Of a stretch of 64,000 nt of DNA, positions 1-10,196 are shown in pieces. Position 1 is the first letter of the stretch; each line of letters starts with the position of its first letter. Under the pieces are notes generated by a model. The model worked only from the letters and a program-made list of their open reading frames with translations, ran no database searches and was not told where the DNA came from. A program made the position numbers and the translations under genes. Source of the stretch: Rehmannia glutinosa (Eukaryota; Streptophyta; Magnoliopsida; Lamiales; Orobanchaceae); the NCBI GenBank assembly GCA_016081115.2, contig CM071924.1, positions 87,930,616 to 87,994,615 on the forward strand. Direction: 5' to 3'.

Positions 1-306
1 TCAAACAAATCCATCAATGATGTACGTGGTGAGTTAAATCGGAATTAATTCTCTGTATGTAGTATATTTCTGCAGGTTGCGGGAGGAGTACTTGTGAGAT
101 TTTTGGGTTTGGCTAGCTGGTATGTTGAAGAGGGTATTGTATGTATATATGTTGGAGAATGGAGAGAGTATATGTATATATAATATATAGGGTTTAGGAT
201 TAAGAGGTGGTTACATTTTATTCGAAATTTTAATTCAGTTCTAACAAGGATAGGAGATTTTTTAGGTGAAGAAGATAAGATAATGTAACAAATCTTGATA
301 TTTTTA
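1..306. other. AT-rich flank, nothing recognised
   Basis: No coding potential, RNA gene or clear repeat boundary is visible here. The stretch is AT-rich non-coding DNA leading into the first copy of the local direct repeat. Confidence 0.5.
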
Positions 307-579
307 TGTGTTAAAATGTTGATGGAATAATCATTAGAGGCGCTAAATTTAAGGGTTGTGTTTTAGCAATTACTACTTCAGGTAAGTGCAAGGACGCTGC
401 GGCTTTCCCAAAGTGCCATGCCATTTTTAAGGGAACACATTTTTTCAAGATAACCACAAATTTGTCATTATAACAATGTAATATGAAAAAATTCGGGTCG
501 AAACCCATTTGTATATAATTTACAAAAGAAATTCAAGAAAAACTTTATCATATATATATGATCCATCACAGTTAAACCG

Positions 580-582
<3 letters not shown>

Positions 583-613
<31 letters not shown>
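583..613. repeat. (TA)n microsatellite
   Basis: About 15 uninterrupted TA dinucleotides, present only in copy 1 of the direct repeat. Confidence 0.95.
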
Positions 614-617
<4 letters not shown>

Positions 618-1266
618 GGGATGAAATTGATTTTTCTAAATATTTTTTATTTTAATTATTTTATACATTATTTAATTCTAAATTTACTTAATTAATGATC
701 GAATATTATTAATCATTATTGGATCGCATATATAATTACCAGGCCCCGAGCCCACTTTGTCGCATCGAGGAGGCTGTGCACCCATCACCAAGTATAGAAG
801 ATTAATGCCCCTCCTTATTATTTGTAGGTTTCTAAGCTAATTGTTCTCAATTGTTGTTTTTTCTGCTCTGGATTTTCTCTCCAATTAGTACTGACTTGAG
901 CGTCGATGGGGCCTCCCCGAGACAACATCACGGCCCGTCTAAGGTTGGCTTAGTTGTCGCAGGCGAGTTCTCATCTCAAGAACTACCAGCTTCGGAGAAG
1001 AAGTTGGACCTTAACTAGGAGTGATCTGTCAATTTGAACAACAATAATATGTAAAACTCATAAAAGGCAATTATTAGGCTTTAATGTATTTCTTTAACTG
1101 AATTAATTAATTTTAGCTTTTTAGATTAAGATGTTAATTTATAGTTTTCTCAATTTAATATTTTGCATCAATTAAATTTTAAGATAATTCGTAATTATAT
1201 CTTCATTTTTGTTTCCCGTCATTTTTCTTAAAAATTCTTAGTTTTACTAGTACAATTGGGAGAAAT

Positions 1267-1410
1267 AGGGAAGAGACACACTCGTATGAGCCTAAGGAAA
1301 GTTAATTCCAAATTCTTACAATGTTTTTTTTTTGACAGAAAAAAAAAAAAAACCATTGTAAGAATTTGGAATTAACCTTCCTTAGGCTCATACGAGTGTG
1401 TCTCTTCCCT
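1267..1410. repeat. 57-bp foldback hairpin
   Basis: The left arm (1267-1323) and right arm (1354-1410) are reverse complements with about one mismatch in 57. They flank a 30-nt loop made of a T run and an A run. After the right arm the sequence resumes with a repeat of the last bases of the left arm (aattcttacaatg). The equivalent place in copy 2 (about 2882-2940) has a single un-inverted arm, so the foldback arose after the duplication or is a sequencing or assembly foldback. Confidence 0.95.
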
Positions 1411-1594
1411 AATTCTTACAATGTTAAGTAAGCCTTTAACATGGAACTTGAAAAGGTATTTAAAAGGCCCTAAATGCTGTCTTTGGATGATAAACAAATT
1501 GGCCCAAGCCCACATTTACTTTCCATGATACCACTTTAAATTGACCAAATGGGTTATTGGTGAAAATTGACCAAGACTTGGGCGGTAAAATTAT

Positions 1595-2117
1595 GTGAAA
1601 ATTACATAAAATATCCTCTTTTCGGTAAGCATACCACAAAATATGCTCATATCACTTTGGTACCTATTTTTTTCCTTTATTATGCTCCTGCATATTTTTT
1701 GGTTGTTTTTACGCTTTTTTCAATTTTGTGTTCCTGTATTCTTTGTAAGTTATATATATTGTTTCCATTTTGTTTAAATTTGTTTTGTTGTTTCTATGTT
1801 GTTTTTTTGTTGTTTTTCAAAATAACTTTTACCTCTTTTTATGTTATTTTTTTGTTTATGTATTATTTTGTACATTGTTTTCTATTGTTATGTTGTTCTA
1901 TAATATTTTTATTGTTGTTCTAATAATTCTTTTAGTTGTTTTCATGTAGTGTTTCTATGTGTAAATACAAGTTTTACCTATTTTTAAGCTATTTTTATTC
2001 ATGTGGTGTTTTAATATTTTTTATGTTGTTTTTTGGGTTGTTTTCATACCGTTTTTAATATTGTTTTGTTGCTTCTTTATTGTTTTCACGTAGTTTTCAA
2101 TGTTTAAATATATTTTT
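1595..2117. other. T-rich spacer between direct repeats
   Basis: Strongly strand-biased, T-rich, low-complexity DNA built from ttgtt/tttat words. The 118-codon open frame at 1567-1923 is a by-product of this bias (Phe/Leu/Cys-rich, no domain). The composition resembles the interior of the Pack-MULE near 51480-51660, so it could be a decayed Mutator-like remnant, but no terminal repeats or target duplication were found. Confidence 0.5.
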
Positions 2118-3113
2118 TGTGTTAAAATGTTGATTATTAGATTTTGGTTTTAGCAATTACTACTTCAGGTAAGTGCATGCATGCAAGGACCAGTGCTTTC
2201 CCGAAGTGTCACGCGATTTTTAAGGGAATACAATTTTTCAAGATAACCACAAATTTGTCATTATAACAATGTAATATGGAAAGTTACTGATTGGAAAACC
2301 CTTTATATATAATTAAAAAAAGAAATTCAAGAAGTCGTGGGGATAAATTACGAGGCCCACGAGCCCACTTTGTCCTACGAGGCCCGCGCAGTCCATCAAC
2401 CCAATTATAAAAGAAGGCCCCTCCTTATTATTTGTAGGTATTCTAAGTTAATTGTTCTCAATTGTTATTTTCTCTGCTCTGGGTTTTCTCTCCAATCGGT
2501 GGTGATCACTTGAGCGTCGATGGGGCCTCCCCGAGACAATATCACAGCCCGTCTAAGGTTGGCTTAATTGTCGCAGGCGAGTTCTCATCTCAAGAACTAT
2601 CAACTTCGGAGAAGAAGTTGGACCTTAACTAGGAGTGATTGTCAATTTGAACAACAATAATATGTAAAACTCATAAAAGGCAATTATTAGGCTTTAATGT
2701 TTTTCTTTAACTGAGTTAATTAATTTTAGCTTTTTAGATTAAGATGTTAATTTATAGTTTTCTCAATTTAATATTTTGCATCAATTAAATTTTAAGATAA
2801 TTCATCACTATATCTTCTTTTTGTTTCCCATCATTTTTCTTAAAAAATTTCTTATTTTTTTTAGTACAATTGGAGGAAATAGAGGAAGGGACACACTCGT
2901 ATAAGCCTGAGGAAGGTTAATTCCACATTCTTACAGTGTTAAGTAAGACTTTAACAAGGAACTTGAAAAGGTATTTAGAAGGTCCTAAATGCCTTCTTTG
3001 GATGGTAAACAAATCGGCCCAAACCCACATTCATTTTCCATGATACCACTTTAAATTGACCAAATCAAGTGGGCTATTCGTGAAATTGACCAAGACTTGG
3101 CTCGCAAAATTAT
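2118..3113 (+). repeat. Direct repeat copy 2 (LTR-like)
   Basis: Second copy of the block at 307-1594, clearly similar by eye through the core. It lacks the (TA)n tract and the foldback. Its right edge is followed immediately by the target site of the Mutator-like element at 3128. It includes 'tataaaagaaggcccctcc', which looks like a TATA box at the position expected for an LTR promoter. Confidence 0.75.
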
Positions 3114-3127
3114 CATATTTTATCAAT

Positions 3128-4020
3128 GGAAAATAAGATTTTTAGTCCCGTAAGTTGGACCTTTTTGAGAATTAGTCCTCTAAATTGTCACATATATTTA
3201 TGTTTTAATACTTTAACTTTCAAATTTTTAGATATTCAGTCCTTAACTTTCAAACTTTCAAGATATTCAGTCATTTAACTTAGCAATTTTACTTTTTGTC
3301 CTACAACTTAACAGATTTTAGAATTAATTTAGTCCTATAACTTAGCAATAGTTTAACTAATTTATTAAAAGGTTAGTACCCAGACTTCACAATTTTTCTA
3401 TAGGACCAAAAGTAAAATAATTAAATTTCAATTTTTGAAAACTAATTGAATTATAAATGCAATTAAAAATTAAATTAATTTGATGAATAAAAAATTTAAA
3501 TAAATAGAAATTTCTAAAACAATTAACGAATTTCAGAAAAATAAAATAATTACATCAAATTAGTAAATTAAGAATAATTTGTCATATTTTTGTAATTAAC
3601 CTTTGGTGAGGAGAAATATCTTCAAAAAATGGATTAGGAGTAGTGTACAAGTTGCATTTATTTCAGAAGGTTTGGAAAATTAATGCTTGAAATTTTTTTA
3701 AAAAATAATTAAATTAAAAATTGATTAATTATTTTTTTAGAAAAAGTTAACTATTAATAAAAATTATTCAATTTTAAATAAAATTTAATTAAGAAAGAAC
3801 CTTTTAATAAATTAATTAATTTAACTATGTTATAGGACTAAATTCCCCTAAAAAAAGGTTATAGGATATATTAAGTTATAGGATCAAAAATAAAATTGCT
3901 AAGTTAAATGATTGAAATTCTAGAAATTTGAAAGTTATAGGACTAAAACATGAAAGTGACAACTTAAAGAACTCATTCTCAAAAAGGTTCAACTTACAGG
4001 ACTACAACTCATATTTTCCT
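3128..4020. mobile_element. Non-autonomous Mutator-like (MULE) element
   Basis: Terminal inverted repeats of roughly 250 bp are visible: the left end begins ggaaaataagatttttagtc and the reverse complement of the right end begins ggaaaatatgagttgtagtc, continuing with matching 'aacctttttgagaat' and 'ttaacttagcaatttta' words. It is flanked by a perfect 10-bp duplication ttttatcaat (3118-3127 and 4021-4030), the size expected for Mutator-like insertion. The interior is AT-rich with no transposase, so movement would depend on an enzyme encoded elsewhere. It sits directly beside copy 2 of the direct repeat. Confidence 0.88.
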
Positions 4021-4098
4021 TTTTATCAATTAACACATAAAGTATGAAAATAAATTTATATCAAAATCTACTCAAGATACTGAAACTTTTACATAAAT

Positions 4099-5295
4099 GT
4101 GGGATAATTACACTTTTGGTACCCGAAATTTACTGCCTTTTTGGTTTTGGTACCCAATATTCCAACTTAATCACTTCTACTACGCTAAGTTTCTGACGTT
4201 AATCACTTTCACTATGGGTCGTTATCTTTTCGTCCAAAACTAACTTTAATTTCTTGTGAGGTAAAATGTGGTTTATTTTTATATTTCATATTTATCAATA
4301 AAATAGTAATTTTGTTTTTCTTTCTTTTTTTCATCTTCTTCCGCCTAACTTCGTCTTATTCTATTTATAATTATTATAATTAAAAAATTATGATATAATA
4401 GAAAATATGTATTCTACAAAATTAAGAAGTAAATGGGTATGAAAATTCAAAAAACTAATTAGATATGAAAATTAATTTAAATTACAATCTATTTTTTACG
4501 GAAAAAAAAAGATAAATCAAAGTTATTGGCACCTTGTGGAAAATTCAATTTGTTTGGGACATTATACTTCTATATTTTTTGAAAATAAATTATATTTTTA
4601 GAAACTGTATTTTTTTTAATGTTGTTGATTGTTTTTATTTAATCTATTGAGTGAAATATATTTCATTTTTTAGACATGAATTTCTTAAAAATCAAGACAT
4701 AAATGTCAAGTGTGTCTATCAAGTTATAAAATTTTAAATTTTGGTACCATTATTTTTGTTTTTGGCAAATTTTCTATATTACTTTTTTCTTAAAATTGAG
4801 AAATAATTTTATATATATTTAATTAAGATATTGGAATAGAAAAGGAGAAACATATCATAGAAATATATAATAATATTTTCATAATAATATTAGAAATTTA
4901 ACTAATATTATTATGTAATACTTAATGATTTATTTAAATTTTATTTATTTATCTTTCATAACTGATATCAAAAAGTTAATAGTTATTTAGTTATTTGGTA
5001 AAATAATAAATTTCAATTTTCACTCAATAAATAGTTCAATAATTCATATTTAATTATTGATTAGGTTAATCAAAAAAATCTTTTGCTTCATATCATATTT
5101 GACCGGCTAATTAGGGCTAAAAACACTTCTTACCTACAACAACAGGTTGATTTTAAGTTTTAGACGGAAAGATAACAGATCATAGTAAAAGTGTTAACGT
5201 CAGAAACTTAGGGTACTAGAAGTGATTAAGTTAGAACATTAGGTACCAAAACCAAAAAGACAGTAAACTTTGGGTACCAAAAATATAAGTATCAC
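4099..5295. mobile_element. TIR element of unassigned superfamily
   Basis: Inverted repeats of about 150 bp: the left arm contains cacttttggtaccc, cttaatcacttcta and aagtttctgacgttaa, and the right arm (about 5150-5295) carries their reverse complements. The core is AT-rich without a coding region. A target duplication could not be identified, so the exact ends and superfamily are uncertain; long arms again suggest a Mutator-like element. Confidence 0.7.
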
Positions 5296-5596
5296 AATCT
5301 ATGAAACTAGTATATGATTATTCAAGATTTGTTTGTTTATTTAACGAGCCCTAAAATTTGTTCATTTATGTTGCTTTATTTAGACAAACAGACATAAACG
5401 AACAATATCCAAGCTTGTTCACGAGTTGTTTGTCGAACGCTCTGCTTGTTTACACCCTTACTTATAAACGATGTTCCATAACTATACTCCAATTTATCAA
5501 TACATGATTTTATTGCTTCTGACACTTCAGGCGCTAGTCAAAGTAGTGTCTGCCGAAATCTGTATTTCTTCCCAACCCGTGTACAACACCCCATCC
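5296..5596. other. Non-coding, possible dispersed-repeat fragment
   Basis: The stretch about 5335-5455 is built from words such as aacgagcc, aaacgaac, aagcttgttcacgag and cttgtttacaccct, a composition common in dispersed plant repeats. I could not define termini, and no gene is visible. Confidence 0.35.
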
Positions 5597-6029
5597 CCAA
5601 CCAACTAGGGTATAAACGAATCAAATCAAACAGGATTATATAAATATATTTTATTTGTATTGGCCTCATTTACGTAATATTTTTATACAATTTTTTAATA
5701 TCCAAATACAAAATCGACAAAAATCGATTCTTATTCTTATTTGAAATATATAAGAATTAATTTGAATATTTGTATTTAAAATTCTAACCTATCTTTATTT
5801 ATACTAATGTCAAAATCTATATTTCTTCTCAGACCGTAGACAATACCCCATCCCAACCAACTAGGGTATAAACGAATCCAAACCGTGTACAACACCCAAT
5901 CCACAACCAACTAGGGTATATAAATGAATCAAATCGAGCAGAATATAAATATATTTTATTCGTATTTATAAATAGTGTAACAAAAAATATTCTATAAATG
6001 AGGCCAGTACGAATAAAATATATTTATAT
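5597..6029. repeat. Local repeat cluster with ~50-bp inverted repeat
   Basis: The phrase caaccaactagggtata occurs three times (near 5600, 5855 and 5910). An inverted repeat of about 50 bp pairs 5633-5685 with 5983-6029; both arms share gaggcca/tggcctc flanked by AT-rich sequence. It may be a small MITE of about 400 bp. It abuts the end of the ancient inverted LTR at 6030. Confidence 0.6.
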
Positions 6030-6962
6030 TGTCACGCCCCAAACGGGACCATGACATGATCAATAACTTAAACAGTAATTAAGTCAAACAAGTCGAGTCA
6101 ACATCAAAAGCAATCCCAAACAGAGTTAATATTGCAGCGGAATAAGTTACCGTCCAAAATGACAAAGTAAAACCAAAAGTACAACCCGGTGCAAACTTCA
6201 CATTGTACAGAGGTCCTATGCCCTTAGATTGCAATCTTAAATAAAACAGTCCAATGAAAGCTAGAAGTAGGGAAATCCACAAAGTCGGGTTGGTGCACGG
6301 ATAAGAATCACTCTGTGGTTTGATCTTCCTCGTCCACATCGTCAACATATGGACCATCACCATCCTGTCGTTCGAAAAGGAGGGGGTGAGACCAAAATTA
6401 TCAGTGGGTAGGTGATCGGGTGAAAGTGTGGCTTATATAGATGCAGGAAAACAATTATATGAAAATTGTGTGGTTTATAATGCGTGTGTCACACACAATT
6501 CACAAACGACATGATATTCAAAAAAATATAACTTATATAGCTTTGATGAAAGTAGTTCATGAACATTCAGGCACCATGAGTGGTATTCAAACAAGTCAAG
6601 TAGTGGTTGCGAACGAAAGTGTAACGCCAACCTAAAGATTCAAGTAGTGGTTGCGTATGAAAATGTAGCGGCAACCCAAACACGCAATACGGTCTGAGTA
6701 ACTCCAGAATCATGTGAATCAGATAATGATTCCTTTGTTCTACCTTGTAACTCCCTAAGCACGTTGACCTAAAGCCTGTCACCTTATCGCTCCATAGGCA
6801 CGACAAATCCAACAAGAATGGCCTGCAAGGCTCAGATTGTCATAATCATGATTATACATACCTCAAGTACAACGACCCACTTCTCCTGTTGGACACTCCG
6901 TCCGCCAAGGGTGAGATTAGGACGATGGGGCCGAAAAACAGAATAGCAGCCGAGCTGCCCAG
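6030..6962 (-). mobile_element. Ancient inverted gypsy LTR, piece 1
   Basis: Begins tgtcacgccccaaacggga, the reverse complement of the LTR 3' end of Gypsy-A (12770-12787). Reading on, the reverse complement follows the same LTR order: gatcacccc/cccctcc motif, the three-unit tandem of the 12053-12186 type, the gcgataaggtgac motif and the gacggagt motif. It is visibly more diverged than the two Gypsy-A LTRs are from each other, so it is older. It is cut at 6962 by the solo Athila-type LTR and resumes at 8469. Confidence 0.85.
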
Positions 6963-7225
6963 TGGTAGGTGTGAGTTTTGCATGTATTTTGAGGTGTATT
7001 TCTAGCTATAATGATGGGTAAACATGCACATACTCGCGTTAAATGTTACATATTCACTCCTTGTGGAAAAGATATTACACTTTGCTTATTTTGTAGGAAT
7101 TTCATGATATTTGAAGCAAATTGAATACGAATATGAGGATAGCAAAGTGGAAACACGGAGAATTGAGTGGGTATACGAAAAGTGAAGCCTAAAAGAGCGA
7201 AAGTTGAGCGTCAACGGAAAAGACA

Positions 7226-7466
7226 GGGGGCACACGGGTTGGGCGTGCCTCAGACACCACCCGTGCACCCCCCGTATAAAGATAATTGAGTCGCTGACAT
7301 GGCGCACGGGTAGCCCATGCATCGATGCATGACCCGTAAGCGCCCTACGAGAGGATGAATGATTTCAGGGGTGGCGCACGGGTAGGCCGTGCTCCGACGC
7401 ACCACCCGTGCGCTCTATGATACTTGGATTATTTCAAGAGGTGGCGCACGGTAACCCGTGCGTCTG
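7226..7466 (+). repeat. Array of four GC-rich imperfect hairpins
   Basis: Four palindromic units lie in series, each pairing a gcacgggt-type arm with an acccgtgc-type arm: about 7226-7274, 7301-7344, 7373-7415 and 7443-7466. They lie just upstream of the solo LTR's TATA box in an otherwise AT-rich LTR, suggesting a structured upstream control or packaging element. Function is not shown by the sequence. Confidence 0.8.
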
Positions 7467-7515
7467 CTACTGAATCCCATAACTCATGAGATTATGCCCT
7501 AAACTTGATGGTGGG

Positions 7516-7523
7516 TATAAAAA
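7516..7523 (+). promoter_or_regulatory. TATA box of the solo Athila-type LTR
   Basis: tataaaaa lies about 50 bp downstream of the hairpin array, in the usual position for an LTR promoter. Transcription would run rightward. Confidence 0.55.
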
Positions 7524-8468
7524 GGCTTTTGGGGGCGCACACAAGGATATTCTCGCATTTTTGGGATCTACAACACAAGACAAGGGTCAACTCTTGGAAG
7601 GAGATATCAAGGAGACAATCGGGTTGCATCGGAGCTTGAAGAACGGAGATATATCGAGAGATTGTCGACGTTCCTAAGTTTTTCTTGCTTCTCTTTTAGT
7701 TTCAATCTTTCATTTTCATTTGTAATAGCTTTGAACACTTTGTTTATAAGTTGTTTAATCATGTGTAGCTAAACTCTAGAAATTTCCGGGTTTTGGAAGT
7801 AGATTAATGAACTCTTGTTGGATGTTTTAATCTTAGTTGAAGTTATTATCTTGAAGCCTATTTGAGTATTTTGAGCTTATTCTTGTTTTATCACTTGATC
7901 AATGATTTAACTTGTTTGATATATTGATTCATAATTCGAGAGATGAGTTTCAATATTAGATCTTGAATACTCAACACAAATATTTGCATGAATCCAGAGG
8001 TTTGTAAATATTTGTGAGGATATTTGATCTTTTAAACTTTTGGGAGTTGAATGCTTCATGTTGAGTAGAGATGCTAGCATAAGTATTTCAATCTACGTTT
8101 TATATGCATCTCGAGAGAGAGGATAAAATAGCTTTGTGATCGTCTTATAGGAATATGGATAATAACGTGGCTTGATTAAATCGGATAACAAGAGGATTAT
8201 TAATCGAAACCTTAACTCGGAAATCCATTTCATATTCTTGATACTTCTATCATTTGTATTATTTTAATCTTGTGTTTTAGTGATTTAAATTGTCTTAATC
8301 TCAATACAACAATCATCAAATTTCGATCGTCTAAATAAAAATAAGACTATCTTGGTTCAATACTTAGTGCACTAATTTATTAGTCTCCGTGGATACGACC
8401 TTGCTTACCCTATTCTATAAACTACACCGTACACTTGCGGTGAAGCTAAAAATAAGGCGAACACCCAG

Positions 8469-8790
8469 TTCCATTCTCGACTGGTCCACTCCGACTATGA
8501 GCTCGACACATCAAGTTGACTTAAGAAAGTTGATATACGCAGATATAACATCTCAACAAAGCAGTCGAGTATAATGGAAATTTCATAAAAATGATACAAG
8601 TACAAATACATGAAAATTTGACACGCGTCGTTTATCGGCATTGGCGGAGTAATTATATTAAATAAAGCTAATAATCGGGAGGATAACTAATCTTTGATGG
8701 ATTCAGTATATTATGTGGCAGATTTTTCTCATTGTAAGTTCAAAAGCTATAAGACGAGGAAGTCACCCCGCAAAAGCGTAAAATTGGTTA
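8469..8790 (-). mobile_element. Ancient inverted gypsy LTR, piece 2
   Basis: Continues the inverted LTR after the Athila insertion: reverse-complement matches include the cagtcgagtat motif, 'cattggcggag', 'cgggaggataa' and 'gacgaggaagtcaccccgc', corresponding to about 11500-11770 of the Gypsy-A 5' LTR. It ends at ggtta, the target site of Gypsy-A, and resumes at 48752. Confidence 0.8.
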
Positions 8791-9332
8791 TGTGAAGCCC
8801 CGATTTTTTCGAGCATGTAATTGATCTTTTGTCGTCTATGTATTTGATCGACTATTTTACCGCGTCACTTTGACGGGTAAATATTAATGATATATATTTT
8901 GCATTTATTTCATTTTTATTTATTACTTGTGATCATGATCATTTATTAATTCTATTTCGCATTATGATCACTTGATTGATCATTATTACTATTTTTGTAT
9001 TTATTAGTCACCTTAGAATTTTAAGAGACTATTTATTTTAGAGATTTTTACCTTATAGAATTAAAAATTTGATTAGATTAAGTGATTTTGAGACTTATAA
9101 GTGATCAAGGAAATCACTAATTAAATTGGAGATTGATATTATTCATCTATTATCATCAAATTTGGGACAAAAAACATATGGAATTACCAAAATACCCCTA
9201 GATGGACGGCAATGATGGTATTTTTGGTGTAGAAATACCACCCAACTCTTGTACACATACACCTTATGTATAATTACACCATTAATTCAAATATTATACA
9301 CATTATCTTATACACCAATTCTTACACACTAG

Positions 9333-10196
9333 ACGGGCTGAAAGACAACACAATCCGATAATGGGGGATTTGAACGAGTTACTAATACCGGCAAACAATG
9401 GTGGAAATGAGTTACCGATACCGGTTCAACAGCAAGCCATTCGTGATTACTTTCGACCACAAACGAATCGTAATTACGGTGGTATTGCCCATATTCCTAT
9501 CAATGCCAACAACTTGAGCTCAAACCAAGACCGATCAATATGGTGCAACAGAATCGATTTGGGGGTTCGCAATCAAGATCCTAACTCTCACCTTGCGCAT
9601 TTTATCCAAATATGCAATACAATCAAAATGAACGGAGTCTCGGATGACGCCATAAGATTGCGCCTGTTCCCATTCTCTTTACGGGATAAGACGAGAAATT
9701 GGTTGGGTACTTTGACGCAAGGCAAGTGTAAGCACATGGGACGAATCGAGCCAAAAGTTCTTGTTTAAATTCTTTCCACCGAGCAAAACTTTGCGGCTCA
9801 AAAGCGAGATCACTCAATTCCGAGTTCGACTCAGAGCCCTTGTGACGAGGCTTGGGAAAAGTTTCGGGATTTGTTACGAGATGTCCACAACATGGGTTTC
9901 GAGAGGATCAACAGATTATGTTTCTTCTACAATGGTTTAATGGGACAAACGAGGGCCTTTGTGGATGCCGCAATGGGAGGAGCATTGTTGGCAAGGTTTC
10001 CACAAGATGCCTTGAACCTTCTCGGGAGAAATGGCCATGAGCGATTTACAAAGTGGCCATCCGAAAGATCTAATGTACAACGATTAGCGAAATCTCGGAC
10101 TCGGACTCCAATTAAAACATTGAGACAAGTAGCGGCTTTGACAACTCAATTGAGTGTATTTACGAAGGGCCGAAGCGGCACGAGCATGGGTAGTGT
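9333..10196 (+). pseudogene. Athila-like gag fragment inside the 5' LTR
   Basis: A reading frame starting with ATG at 9361 gives a gag capsid segment with the conserved stretch DDAIRLRLFPFSLRDK near residues 100-115, then after a frameshift near 9730 continues through FKFFPPSKT-, KSEITQF- and EAWEKFRDLLRD-type motifs and FYNGL at about 9940. This order is typical of Athila/Tat capsids, not of Tekay gag. The zinc knuckle and everything downstream are missing. It replaces a stretch of normal LTR rather than being added to it, and it is absent from the 3' LTR. Recombination between templates or gene conversion could explain it; an assembly chimera is the alternative. Confidence 0.82.

Larger units (their letters stand above)
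307..1594 (+). repeat. Direct repeat copy 1 (LTR-like)
   Basis: This block recurs at 2118-3113 in the same orientation. Shared landmarks are tgtgttaaaatgttgat at the left edge, 'agcaattactacttcagg', 'cccctccttattatttgtag', 'cttgagcgtcgatggggcc' and 'aagaagttggaccttaac', ending at a shared 'aaaattat'. The GC-richer core with a gagcgtcg motif resembles leader segments of some Tat/Ogre-type gypsy LTRs, but I see no primer site or polypurine tract, so the family is a guess. Copy 1 is longer because it carries extra AT-rich sequence (about 540-740) and a foldback (1267-1410). Confidence 0.75.
6963..8463 (+). mobile_element. Solo LTR, Athila-type Ty3/gypsy
   Basis: A 1,501-bp element starting tggtaggtgtgag and ending ggcgaaca (TG...CA), flanked by the 5-bp duplication cccag (6958-6962 and 8464-8468). 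Removing it restores the inverted gypsy LTR. The 3' part contains 'tctccgtggatacgacc' and 'cacttgcggtgaagc', a signature I associate with Athila-like LTRs, and the middle holds GC-rich hairpins with cacgggt/acccgtg arms, also typical of that group. There is no internal region, so it is the product of LTR-LTR recombination. Confidence 0.85.

Noticed and set aside
1567..1923. 118-codon open frame
   Set aside because: Phe/Leu/Cys-rich translation of a T-rich low-complexity tract with no domain; the bias alone explains it.
6079..6363. 94-codon minus-strand frame
   Set aside because: Lies within the ancient inverted LTR, no motif, and the equivalent forward LTRs do not keep it open.
7086..7322. 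78-codon minus-strand frame in the solo LTR
   Set aside because: Crosses the GC-rich hairpins and has no recognisable protein features.
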